A stretch of DNA of 64,000 bases from Byssothecium circinans (Eukaryota; Ascomycota; Dothideomycetes; Pleosporales; Massarinaceae): positions 65,325 through 129,324 of the forward strand of contig ML977051.1 in assembly GCA_010015675.1 (NCBI GenBank), read 5' to 3'. Shown in pieces: positions 40,755 to 52,300 of the stretch. Below the pieces are notes generated by a model that was given only the letters and a program-made list of their open reading frames with translations, was not told the origin of the DNA and searched no databases. Both the position numbers and the translations under genes were made by a program. The stretch's first letter is position 1; every line of letters begins with the position of its first letter.

Positions 40755-41140
40755 GAGTGGTACCAATCACGTGACCGAAGCATGTCCTGGAAAAGTCGTC
40801 AACCAGTGTCACCAGGTGGTATGAAGCTCTACAGTAGTAACAACCACTACGAACTTCGCCATCGTGATCTCCTACGTCCTACCGTCGTGGTCTACTACTA
40901 TCCAAGCTCCTCAACTCGCGATGACCGCAACTCCAGAACAAGGATCAGGTGAGGTCGGCGGCCAGAAATCGTCCGCAGTATGCACCTTCCAGAACAGTCA
41001 CCCCTGGAGCCCCCGTGTGACCGATTACGTGACCAAAGTACACAAATCATCAACTGGTATAAAGCTATACATTAGTTACAAACTTGGCGTTCGTGGTCCT
41101 CTATCCGCGTTCTTGGACCTGTAATGGTCGCAACTCCAAA
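40755..41140. repeat. Diverged direct repeat pair, about 260 bp apart
   Basis: 40768-40880 and 41022-41140 share TCACGTGACC/TTACGTGACC, a CAAC..GTATAAAGCT-type block and a GTAACAA..ACT..GAACTT block, ending in a GACC/GGTCGCAACTCC block. Many differences are C-to-T or G-to-A, as after RIP. Confidence 0.55.
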
Positions 41141-41293
41141 ATAGTCGGTACTCCAAAATAGTGACTACAATCAAGCTATCCTTTCCTTGCCAACCAGCTT
41201 CTAAAAACTACACAGCCGCTATTCCTTCTATACGGCGCTGCTGAAAGAAACGACACTTTTTGGATTTTTTTTATATCTACAATCAGTCAATTA

Positions 41294-42388
41294 TCAAAGC
41301 CCATACGTGACCTTCAGTCTCCGATCCAAATGTTGCTTCGCAGTCAAAACTTCCTCCTTCGCATTCTCCGCCCCATCCCCACACCTCAAGCCCAAGCGTT
41401 TCCTCTGACTCTCCAGCTCCTTCGCTCCCTGAACGCCAAAACTCTGAATGACAGGCGACGGCACAGCCTCCAGCAGCGCATCATCAAGCGGATGACAAAA
41501 ATACGCCATGCTATATCTCTCCTGCCCTCCGCTGAACGTCACTCTATGCACCGTAGACTTCAACATTCCGTTCGTCCAGAAACTTAGTAGATCGCCTATG
41601 TTGACGAGGATGGGTGGGTCGGTGAGTGTAGATGGCGAGGGATTGACAGGTACCGGTATCCATGAGCCGTCGGGCTGGAGGAGTTCGAGACCGGGTTGGC
41701 CAGGGAGGCGGAAGAGCAGAGTTACGGAGCCGTAGTCTGAGTGCGCGCCTGCGCGGATGGAGCTAGCGTCTATGGAGGTGTCTGACTTGGGGTAGTACAA
41801 CATGCGGAAAATAGTTCCAGAAGGTCCGCGTGTTTGGTCGTGGCGAGTGGAAAAGTAATGTTCATCTGGGACCTGGAGGGCGGTGCCGAGGAGGGTGAGA
41901 ATGGATGTGCAGAGGGCATGGCATTGGGTTTGGAAGCGCGATATTAGGTCAGCTGACTCGGAAAGTGTGGATGGTAAGGGTTGAAGTTTGGGGATGGGCG
42001 GGCCTATGTTGAATGCTTCTTTTGGATCGCCTAACTTTTGTCCTTCGGGATCGAGAGATTCGCCTTGCATGGATACCCAGCCGCGGTTTATGCCTCCAGC
42101 TTTATCGGAGTGGATGGCGTATTCTTTCTTGTGTTGGGGGGTTTGGTGGAAGAAGTTTCGAGACTGAAACAGATTAGGAAAAAGACGGCGATATTTTAAG
42201 TAGTGGAGAAAGCATACGAGCTCGAACATGTCAGAAATGTCTTTTGCTGGGATGGTTATGCCGTCGTTTTTGATAAAGAGGAAGCCATGTGATGATGCGG
42301 CATCGAGAACCTGCTTGGAAACCTCTGGTGAAGGGGACGAGATGTCGATAACGGGAATGTCGGTGTCTTGAGTCTCGGAGTGAGACAT
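41294..42388 (-). CDS. 2-oxoglutarate/Fe(II) oxygenase, isopenicillin-N-synthase type
   Basis: Minus strand. Exon 1 is 42388-42218 and exon 2 is 42163-41294, giving 346 residues; the 54-bp intron between them is a multiple of three without a stop, so the frame reads through it. Removing it gives the usual family text DMFELSRNFFHQTPQHKKEY. The N-terminal DIPVIDISSPSPE is typical. The iron triad is His and Asp in RAGAHSDYGSVTLLF and His in STVHRVTFSGG; the 2-oxoglutarate Arg-x-Ser is in ERYSMAYFCHP. Such enzymes oxidise diverse small molecules, often in secondary metabolism, but there is no cluster here. Third positions turn from C-rich to G-rich after GDLLSFW. It is divergent from MKT1 with 224 bp between the starts. 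Confidence 0.88.
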   Translation of the reverse strand: MSHSETQDTDIPVIDISSPSPEVSKQVLDAASSHGFLFIKNDGITIPAKDISDMFELVCFLHYLKYRRLFPNLFQSRNFFHQTPQHKKEYAIHSDKAGGINRGWVSMQGESLDPEGQKLGDPKEAFNIGPPIPKLQPLPSTLSESADLISRFQTQCHALCTSILTLLGTALQVPDEHYFSTRHDQTRGPSGTIFRMLYYPKSDTSIDASSIRAGAHSDYGSVTLLFRLPGQPGLELLQPDGSWIPVPVNPSPSTLTDPPILVNIGDLLSFWTNGMLKSTVHRVTFSGGQERYSMAYFCHPLDDALLEAVPSPVIQSFGVQGAKELESQRKRLGLRCGDGAENAKEEVLTAKQHLDRRLKVTYGL

Positions 42389-42612
42389 GATATCATGCCC
42401 AGAAAGTAATAGGAGGGCGTATTAAGTATCTTGACTTCAGGTACCTTGGAAGTAAGAGGCCAGTGCTCGCCAGATGGCCTGTTCCTGGTCTAACTGGAAA
42501 CGGTTAGCGCCCGAATGAGAGGAGCTTCGATGAGAGCTCCCGCCCACACTATCAACACCCTCTCCCGCCCTACACCACATCCCTCTCGCTCTCTACCACC
42601 TCCGTCTTCACC

Positions 42613-45112
42613 ATGATCCGCGACTTTGAGCACTGGAGCCACACGCTGGGCGAAGCTTCACAGCTGGAGGAGCTGCGCGGCGTCCGCGTCGGCATCGAAG
42701 CAGCCCACTACCTCCACCACCGCATCTTGAACCACGCGCACACAAGGGAGCCGCAAGCGAAAGAGCCGCTCGTAACGGCGCTCGGCGGTGTGCCGCTGGG
42801 ATTCCGACCGCACATTGAGGCGGACCTGAAGAAGTTTGCCGAAGCTGGCATTGAACCATTCTTTGTCTTCAGCGGGCTGGATATCGCAAAGCAGGATAAC
42901 CCGTTCCGCCAACGGCGGGAAGGCTCGCAGACGAATGCGGAGGCCTGGTCGCTCTACGACCAACATCTTGCCGCCGAATCGGTGCGCAAGTTTGGCGAAT
43001 CATGTATGCGCATACATTGTCACCATGTCGGTGCGGACGGACACTGACGGAAACAGCCTATGTCACGCCAGAGGACCTCTTTCGCGCTCTCCAGGCCATC
43101 TTGGTGGAGAAGCACATCCCCTTTTTGGTCGCACCGTACAGCGCCTGGGCCCAGCTGGCCTACCTCCAGAAGTACGGCCAAGTGCAGGCCGTCTCTGGAT
43201 CCTCAGAACTTCTCCTCTTCGAATGCGAGCAGATCATCACGTCATGGGAGCTGGAGACGGACAACCCCAAGGACAGCAGCTTCAAACCCCACTTCCGCTG
43301 GATACGGCGCTCGCAATGCGTGGCGGATTTGCGAAAGTACGTGCGCGATGCCGACTTCGCCGACGACACTTTCATCGATGCCTGCCTGCTCGCTGGGAGT
43401 CACTTCCTGCCCACATTGCCCAATCTCGAATTGCCCGCCCGCAGCAAACAGCCCAAGCCGGCCGGTGCCATTGAGATGATCATGAGCCAGGGTCCAGGCA
43501 GGTCAGGATACACAGTTGTGCTGAACAACAAGGACGATCCGATGCTGGAGCGGACAGACTACGTCGATCGCTATCGCAAGGCTCGCCTGCAAGTGAAGCA
43601 CCACCCCGTACTTACAGCCGAGGGTAGGGTTGAGCTGTTGCTGCAGGGACAGCTCCCGAACGACTCGCACGAGTTCGTAGGCCAGCGGTTGCCAGACGAG
43701 GTGTTCCACTACCTGTCCAGAGGCCTGATCAACGCGCGCATCCTCGGCTGGCGCGCCAACAGCGAGATCGTGGAGTCGCCGCCTATCGATGGGGGACTAG
43801 CCATTGAGTACCACAACCTGGTCAGCTCGAAGTTGACTCCACTACGCACAACCGCCATCAACCTGCTATCCTCTTCACTCCACAACTGGTACCAGCACAA
43901 GGACATTGATCTAAAGTGCTGGTTTCAGACCGATGCAAATGGAAAACCTCAGGCGAGCACCATCAGCATGAAGGAATTGCCAGAATGGCGGGATCATGTC
44001 AACACCTGGAATGTCAGGGAGACGACCATTCAGAAGTTCGCATCTAAACAGAAGGTACAACCAAGCCTCCTAGTCTATGAGTCATGCTAACGTACGCAGG
44101 GATGTGGTCTCCTTGGGTCCGCAATATTAGCCCTGCAAGACCAGGACTTCGTTTCCAAGTCCTTCTCCAAGAGGGATCTTAATCAAGTATGCCCTCTTCT
44201 GACCATGCACCTGACGAAACTAATCATGTCCAGCCCTTGAGCAGCACCACCAATGAGATCCTATACAATTCTATCTGGCGCTTCCTTGCTCTGCGCGAGT
44301 ACGTCGACACAGAGCACAAACTCACCGCTTGGGGCAAGGTGCTCGTGGCAGCCGTCGCAGCTCTCAAGGGGAAACCTGAGCTGGAAGAAGGCACCGTGAT
44401 CGCTGTCGAACTCTTGCGACTCAACATACTCAATTCGGATCTGGAAATGATGCCCTACAACGGGGCTCCTATGCGGGGCGACCGTCAGTACATATCCCTG
44501 CTCCTCACAATCCATTTATTGACACCAAGGACAGCTACGGACCAGCAGTTCAATCTGCTCATCTCGAGAGTCGCCGGCTTGGGTAACTTGCGCCACAACC
44601 CCATCGGCTTCACTGGGCCCCTGAGCCAGCACCTGCTCGGTTACGGCTCCATGATCAACCTCGTGCGACAGACACTGCGTGATCTAGTCGAGGTTACCGC
44701 CACGCATATATTCATGGGTGCATTCGCAAAACGTGACATTGATCTCTCCGACGTCGCCTTCAAGTAAGCCTTTCCCCCTTTACCATCTCTTCAATCCTCC
44801 GAGATTAACGCATTTAGACTCCCCTTCCTCCTCTCGTCCAACTGCGCCCTCAGCATCGCCGTCAAGACGTACCTCGACGAAATCGTTAACAACGAAGCCG
44901 CCCATGGTGCGCAGGCCAAAGACCATGTCCGCAACGGCAGGATGAAAGAGTACTTTCCGCAGTCCGTCGATGTACATGGCGACCTGGACACTGGTTTTGA
45001 GCTCTGGGATGCCGTTCTTGAGGGCGTGAAGAGTGGCGGGAGTGGGACGATCAAGGAGAGTGACAAGGAGTATTGGGCAAACGCTAATGAGTGGTTGAGG
45101 GGCAAGCGATGA
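42613..45112 (+). CDS. MKT1: Mkt1-type post-transcriptional regulator (XPG-like fold)
   Basis: Five exons: 42613-43003, 43057-44054, 44100-44186, 44234-44763, 44818-45112; 766 residues, near the length of yeast Mkt1. All four introns are 45-54 bp GT-AG with CTGAC/CTAAC-like branch sites. Exons 1-2 hold the XPG-N and XPG-I-like region (LRGVRVGIEAAHYLHHRI, LVAPYSAWAQLAYLQK) and the Mkt1 N domain. The rest is the Mkt1 C domain (SIWRFLALREYVDTEHKL, TAWGKVLVAAVAALKG, VAGLGNLRHNPIGF). Catalytic Asp positions appear lost: GIEAAHYL and LLAGSHFLPTLP replace the nuclease motifs. Yeast Mkt1 acts with Pbp1 at poly(A)/ribonucleoprotein particles to tune mRNA translation (for example HO) and propagation of a killer-virus satellite RNA. 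Cytoplasmic. Confidence 0.9.
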
Positions 45113-45640
45113 GTGAAGAGAAGACGGTGAATGGAATGAGAAAGAGTCTTATTGGACAGACGGATATTAGATGAGGCGGTTTCTCTGCTCACTGCATAAT
45201 GTGAGAAGTGCGCGGTTTAGCCACACTCTCCGCGTAAGCTTGGTCACGAAAAAAAATATTCGCGATAGAAGGATTGCGCGTTTCCATGCGTGGGGACCAA
45301 TCTAAGGCAGTCTGCCAGATATCAGGGATTTGAGCTGTGAATCGAGGCCCAGGCAAAGCCAGACTTATCATATTACATCACATCCCCATCTCGTCCATCA
45401 GCACCTTTCCCAAAAAGAAAAGAAAAAGAACAAGAACAGGAGATGCGGGGTAGGGGAGGGGTAGGGGGAGGGGGATAGTTCGACCCTTGAATATGAATAC
45501 ATCTGTATTATCAATCGACATAACATGAGTCTTACGCTTTTAACGTTGATGGTGGGAAAGACTGGTGATGAGAGCTATGCGTGATGCGATGAGTGAGATT
45601 CTAACTAAGATGGTGATGTGATATGATATGAGATGAGATC
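45113..45640. other. Intergenic, low-complexity, up to the GH78 relic
   Basis: AG-rich at 45415-45470 (GAAAAG, GGGGAGG runs) and GAT/ATG-rich at 45600-45635. No gene recognised. Confidence 0.45.
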
Positions 45641-47263
45641 GGCGTCGGCGACCGCGGTACAGACGTTTTCAACACCTATACTACCGCAGGACGTGCTGGA
45701 GGTGAAACCTGGCATCCCGACTTCAATTATTTTGCCATGCAGTGGGTCCAAGTGACAGGCTTACCTGCTGATTATCGCCCAAATCCGGATATGATGACTG
45801 GTGTTCGTTTGCAAGCTGACGTTCCCGTCGCTGGCAGCTTTACATCGTCCAACACTCGCATCAATCGGATACATAACATGTCGCGGTACTCCTTCGCAAG
45901 CAACCTCCTGTCAGTCTTCACCGACTGTCCTGGCCGTGAAAAGCTCTCATATCCGGCTGACTACATCATGCCTATGGGCGCCATTCATCGGAATGTCAAC
46001 CTGAATGCCTTCTTACGTACAACCATGCGACATTTGGTAGAAGCTTAGTCCATTGCCAATACATCGATGGCAGGAAATGTTCCACTGAAAGCGCCCGTCT
46101 ATGACTAGGGGTACACCGGGCGCTTTGGGGACGAGATCAACTGGGGTAATGCCATTGTGCTTGTTCCGTCTATTCTACATGACCTCTATAACGACACGAC
46201 CGTCATGGCCAGTTATTATCAACAGATGACCAACTTTGTCAACTACATACAACGCGAGAAGGTGCAGGAGTACATCGTCGATGCTGCACTCGCCGATTGG
46301 GTTGAGGATGATGATAGAACATCCGGTCGTATTACTGGAACCTGGGGTTACTATCTAACAATCAAGGCGATGGCCAACATGGCGAATCTCACTAGACACG
46401 CTACCGATGCTGGCCACTACACCAACCTAGCCTCGAAGATCCGAAAAGCCTTCTATGACGCGTTCTTTAACGAACGCAGTGGCCGTTACACCAACTTTGG
46501 CAACAATTCCACGCTTAACGCTACTCAGACCGCTCAAGCTCTTGCTTTGGACGCAGAACTCGTTCTTGAGGAGAACCGAGAACGAGTACTCAACGCCTTG
46601 GTGGATCTTACGTACAATTATCCTTCCCAGGACGGACAGGGGCCTCATCTCAGTGGTGGAACCATCGGCATGGGGCCGATTGTACGGGCCCTCTCGGCTG
46701 GCGGTCGTGATGACGTCCTTTGGGATGCTTTGCAGCAGAATGACCAACCGAGCTACGGCTTTTTCCTGGCCCCAACTGTAGCCCATCCCAAGGGATTCAC
46801 CACTATAGGCGAGAGATGGAATCGCAAAGCTTCCAAGAACCATATGATTCTGGCCCAGATCGATGAGTGGTTCCATAGGGGAGTTGCGGGAATACAACCA
46901 ATGCCTCTGAGCACCATCAGTTCCATTCAAGACAAGCAGCTCGTCTTCCAGCCGAAACTTGTTAGAGATGTTAAGAGTGCTGCGGGAACATATCAGACTC
47001 CGATGGGGGAGGCTCGTAATGAATGGAACAGGACAGCCGAAGGTTTATTTACTTTCACGGTAACAGTTCCGGCCAATACTGCGGCGGAGGTACGCGTACC
47101 AGCGGTCGGACATGTTCAGGGCACGGAGCGCGCAACGTTTGTGGGCATGAGTGGTCATTACGCCCTCTACACCGTGCCCTCTGGCACTCACACGTTCTCA
47201 AGTATTCTAGATGCCTTCAACGGTACGTCGACCAGATTATCACCTGGACGTCTAGCCAAATAG
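45641..47263 (+). pseudogene. GH78 alpha-L-rhamnosidase, 5'-truncated with two in-frame TAG codons
   Basis: Homology starts abruptly near 45641 (GTDVFNTYTTAGRAGGETWH); everything N-terminal of this is missing. One frame then covers MQWVQVTGLPADYRP, SVFTDCPGREKLSYPADYIM, GDEINWGNAIVLVPSILHDL, WVEDDDRTSGRITGTWGYYL, SYGFFLAPTVAHPKGFTTIG, ERWNRKASKNHMIL and the beta-sandwich end to TAG at 47261-47263. TAG codons interrupt at 46046-46048 and 46106-46108. Relatives probably have Gln and Trp there, so both are single C-to-T or G-to-A changes. The family hydrolyses terminal alpha-L-rhamnose of plant glycosides and pectin, usually after secretion. The part after the second TAG (385 codons) is intact, so loss is recent. 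A 72-bp splice (46037-46108) would also remove both stops. Confidence 0.85.
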
Positions 47264-49388
47264 TCTATAAGATTCGTCTTCGCAGAAATCTATTTGCAAT
47301 ACGAAAGACTGATAACGATGACCGTTTGCAAACCAGTAATCCGTGAGGCGCCCCAGGGATTTCACCGAGTTGAGCACACATATCGCGTCAACATCAGGGT
47401 CTGCTACAAGTCGGCCTCAAGCTTGCCAACATGTGCCGCCAATGAAATCTTAGATGAATCGCACGCAAGATGGTGTCCCCTAAAAAATCTCGGGGTAATT
47501 TTGCTACATATTGGAATTCCCAACGTCGTGACCTGATGCTGCATGGCCGAGACCCCCGTTGACTGAGCGGCCAATCACTATTCCTCGCCCACGCCCCGCT
47601 CTCTACCTCCCAACCTGGCCTTGCATACTATACCTATTCCCATCATACTCTTTCGGTAGTTTCGTAACGTCAGCCCAAACAATTTCTTCAACGCCCTTCT
47701 CCCGTCTCAATAAGTAAGGCCCAAACAGTAAGACCAATATCGTCGGCAAAGCAATGTCCCGTTACACGCAAGTCGCTATTCTACCACGGCGTTGGATCTA
47801 GATGCACTTGCGGCTATGTTAAAGTAAGATGGGGGTTTGGCGTAAGATGCAAAAGTAATAGTGGAAAGAATCGATATTATCAGAAGACGATGTCCCGGAC
47901 AAAGTTTCATTAGACGATCAGGACACTTTCCTCATGCGTAGACCGGTGAGGAAGACGGAAACCTTAGTCTAGTTTACCAACGCAAGAGATCTTGAATAAT
48001 GAGCACGGAAGATTCCAGTCCGTTAGTGCCACGGCAACAACACGAACCAATGTTCCCTGGCCTTAGTTTGGTTGGGGTGCAGGATGATGCATGAGTCACC
48101 ATCCAGAAATGCGGGGACGGCAACACCCATATCCACCACACCTCCTCTACTGCTCCTTACAAGCCCGCCCTCGCAATGCCTCTCTTTTCGACGTTATTCC
48201 CACAACTCCAGACATACAAGACCCGAGCCGGCAACTTGCTTTTGCTTCCATGTCGATTAGAAGTCGTACCTACAAGTATCTCCTAAAAACCAAACGGGCG
48301 GAAATAATTCGAATAACTACCAGCAGACAAAGTGAATGCAAGACTGGCATTCCATAGTTTGGCTCAAGGAGTTTGCTAAGACAATAGTATGTACGGTACA
48401 GGAACAAGATACTTTCTTCCGCTATAGTACTAACATGAAAAGGCAAATCATGTGCAAGCTTGCCGTAGAATTAATTAGGTGCGCGAGCGACGAATTCTGA
48501 AAGCCTGCCGCAGGCCCGATGAAGAAAACCCCCCCAACCGATGCTAGCTACTACGCCATGACTTCGGCCGGGTGACGGTGCCACAAGGCCACATTGTTGT
48601 TTGTTCTTATCCCTATCCAATCCAATCTCCTTCGGACCTCCTCGAACCCGCGGAAATCCAAAGTCCGCAACGTGGAAAACGCACAAACATCATCCCGTAA
48701 CCGGAATGGCAGTCCGGTTTGATTTCGTTGCTCTTTGCGCCAGCCGGTTTCCGAATGAACGGAGCCAGCCGGAATTCCCTACATTGCCATACCGGGGCCC
48801 ATATTGTCATTGTCGCCCGAAGGGGGAGGCGATTGATAGAATAGAGGAAATTCCACCCTTTGCCGTGAGCCAATACTCCTCCATGCTTGCAGATGGTGTT
48901 TCATTCCCTCCGGCGCGCTCGTCTGCCTGGCTAGAATGGCAAATTACCTACTGACGACTGAGACTGATAGTTGGCGTCGGCCCCAGAAGGACCGTTCGGA
49001 ACTAAACACTCTTCCTGTACCTCTTCCGGGCTTGTCCCGAACCTACTTGTGATGGCAGGTGTCTGTTGCGCTTGGATGAGGACGGGTTCTTCAGAGTGCG
49101 GAGCCGTCAGCAGGGGAGAAGCCAAGGGTATCCGTAAGGAGTGATTGATATAATCTAACCTAACCTAACCTGACCTGACCTGACCTGACCTAACCCAACA
49201 TGCACACACATATTTCCATATATTCCACGCCACCCCCAGACCCAAAAAAAAAAAAAAAGAGGCAGAAAATTAGATTTAACTACGTTTAACTACATAATGT
49301 GATATAAACGAAACACAGAAAACGAAACCTCCCGTAGGGGGAATTCTCCCACATGCTACATGCTCTATATAATATAGCTCACTCCACT
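47264..49388. other. 2.1-kb convergent intergenic region
   Basis: Between the GH78 relic (+) and NHA1 (-). Short frames show no domain. A degenerate CCTAA/CCTGA pentamer repeat lies at about 49153-49196 and a poly-A of 14 at about 49245-49258. No gene recognised. Confidence 0.45.
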
Positions 49389-52300
49389 TCACTTCTTCCC
49401 CCACAACCGCCCCTTCATTCCCTTCCCTATCGCCTTCGGCAACCCCAGCACCTTCCCCTTCTCCCCCTCGCCCTCTGCAGCAGCAGCAGCACCGGAAGCC
49501 GAAGCCGAAGCCGAAGCCGAACCTTCACCCCCTTCCAACCCCTCCTTAGCCCGTTCATCCTTCGTCGGAATCCGCGGCTCTTCCGCAAACCGGATCCCGG
49601 GCGCTCTGGGCGCAGGCCTCGTCGTTGGCGCCAGTCCACCTGCCGTCTTCCCCTGCGCACTGGCACCACCACTACTACCTTCGCCCCTCCCTGCAGCAGA
49701 CGAACTCTGCTGCTGCTGCTGATGATGATGCGTCCCCCGACCCGTCTGCAGCGGATCCCCAGCTTCCTCGGCGTCAGAATCGGACTCGCTTTCCGGCGTG
49801 TCGTCGGCGTCATCTTCGTTCTTGACGCCGAGGGCGCCGAGACGGCGTTTACGCTCTGCTGCCGTTTCGCCCGAGTCCATGTGTGATTTGGGCACGTTGG
49901 GGGCGCGGGATGGGGATGGAGACGGAGAGGAAGGGGCGCGGGGACGGCGGGTGCTGGGGGCGGGGGAGGTGGAGCCTTGGAGGGCTGCGAGACGGCGACG
50001 GCGTTCGGCGGGGGTTTCGTCGTCGTTGTCGTTAGCGTTGTCCCTATCGTCTGCATCTTTGTTTTCCGCTTCTCTTGTTTCGGGTTGTGTGGTTGCTGCG
50101 TCGGTGTCTTCGGAGGGATTTGCCAGACGTCGGCGGCGCTGTGCTGCCGTCTCTCCTCCATCGCGCTTCTTCCCCATGTCGTACTTGGCAAGATCGTCTC
50201 GAACGCTATGGAACGGAATATCTTCCTCGTCGCTATCAACAAGCGTCAAACCCTCCGGTCCACGTTTCCTCTCCTCGTTCCTCGCCTCGGGGGACTCAAT
50301 CCTCTGAATCTCCGCCTGTCCCTCTTCTCCAACAACAGGCGGCACTTTCGCCGAGCTCGCCGCGCCCCTCCGCGACGCATCCTTAGCGTCCTGCTGCGAC
50401 TCACGTTTAATCGACTGCGGCACATCCGAGTCCTGGATGAATTTGTCGCGGGCTTTGGGATCCAGTTTGGTCATTTGTTGGATGAATTCCGCCTTGGACA
50501 TGCGGCGGCCACCGGCGGTGACGGTGAAGCGGATCCGGTCGTCATCTTCATCGATGATGGGTTTCTTCTTCTTCCCCTCAGCACTTCCGCCGGTGGGGTC
50601 TGTGGTATCGTGCTCTTCGCCTTGGTGGGCGGGGAGACCCATGTACGTGCCCATTTTACGTAGGCTCTGCATTGCGCGACCGCTGGTTTCCGCCATGGAG
50701 GATTTGCGGTCCATGCCCGGTCGTTCTTTGGAGGATGAGGCTGGGATGTCGTATTTCTTAAGCACTTCTCCGTCTTCATCCTCGACGATAATGGTATTGC
50801 CGAATTGGTACGCGAGGGCTGGGCCGCGCTTCTGCGGTGGACGCTGGGCACGGGGAGGTTCGGCGGGCTCGCCGTCTTCGTGGTGGTGACCGTGCCAGCC
50901 TGAAAAGCTTTCCATGCGCTTGCGCCATGTTCTGGGGTGCTCGACGCCCTCTTTGATGGCTTCTACGGCGATCTTGGGCGCTTCTTCAGCGGCGCCGCCG
51001 TGCTCGGTTCGTGCAACGCCGTGATGCACGTCCTTTTCGTCCATGAGACGCCTAGCTTCGCGGTTGGCTCTTGCCACTCGGTCTTTTTCGCTTTCGTTGT
51101 GCTTGGACTTTCGTACGCCCAGGACATTGCCTTCTTCGTCTTCGATGATGGTGTTGTCGCCTTCTTGGTAGATTTCCTCTTCCGATTCCCTGCGCCTGCC
51201 CTTCTCTTTTGCGGTCGCGGATCCTTCGGGTGACGAGTCGCTAGGTACGGCAAGGGTATCTGAATCCTGCAGTGGTGATGTAGCTTCGTATGGGTCGCTA
51301 CTTCGAGCAGGAGCAATGGCAGAAGAAGAGATGGGTCCACCAGGGCCTCGCCCAACATCCCACCGTCTACGACGAGCCGTGGGTCGAAGTGAGCTCGCAC
51401 GACTGGAGTCTTCCTCCTCTTTTTGGCGACGCAGGAACTGTCCTTTTACGCCAAGCGCCGGAAGTCCCGCAGGGCCTGTGGTTTCATTCTTTTCATCCAT
51501 CGAAGACTCAGAGGGTCTTCGGCTATATGACATCTGTGATTTCGAACGCGATTGAATGCGGGGAATACGTTCCATCCAGCTCGACCCGTTCTCGTCGGCC
51601 TGCGTGTATGACAAGGTGAGCGTGAGCGTGTTGATGTGCTTTCCAAGTGTGAAAACCGCAATAGAGCTGCCATGTACCACAATACTGCAAATGACCAAGA
51701 AACACGTAATCGGCCAAACCATCTCAATGATATTGAGATGCGGGAATCCCTCCGGAGGAAGCTCGGCCAGAGGTGTAGTCGTATCCGTTTCCAATTCCGC
51801 TCTTGCGAGGATAGCTATGAAGAGGCCACCGACTCCAATAGGTCCAAAGTGGCCAGCGAATAGGGCCTCGCGCCATGTCTTGATATCCGGAATAATAGGT
51901 TTGCAAAGCAGCATGATGGGTATGCGGCGGAAGAACAGAACTAAAAGGCCCAGTACAACCAGCTTCCAGGGGACAAGGCCGATAACAGGCGCGTTGAACT
52001 GTTGCCAGGGGATGATGGTGCCGAAGTAGACGAAGAATGCCAAATTAATAAGCAAGTCGATAACGTTGGAGACGTGCGATTCCTCCGTCTTCTCCAAGAA
52101 CCATCCATCGTTAGAGAAACCCACACCACAGGCGAATCCCACAAGCAAGTCGTCCAATCCGAGTAGACTCCCCGATCCAGCACAGAACAAGGCGAGGACA
52201 AAGTAGAACACGAGGAAACTCTCTCGATCAATAAGGTCCTTCTCATGCGCGTAACGAATCGCGCGTCTCGCCAGATACCCAATCACAACCCCATAAAAAG

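Larger units (their letters stand above)
40112..41293. other. Repeat-rich divergent or upstream region
   Basis: No gene recognised. It consists largely of two diverged repeat groups, listed separately. Confidence 0.5.

Noticed and set aside
40215..41140. CRISPR-like array
   Set aside because: Copies are highly diverged, long and of unequal period, with no spacer structure; the organism is a fungus.
49153..49196. Telomere-like CCTAA/CCTGA repeat
   Set aside because: Pentamer rather than fungal CCCTAA hexamer, degenerate, and inside a gene-bearing region.
49977..50663. 228-codon plus-strand frame over the NHA1 tail
   Set aside because: Antisense to a secure gene and without family features.
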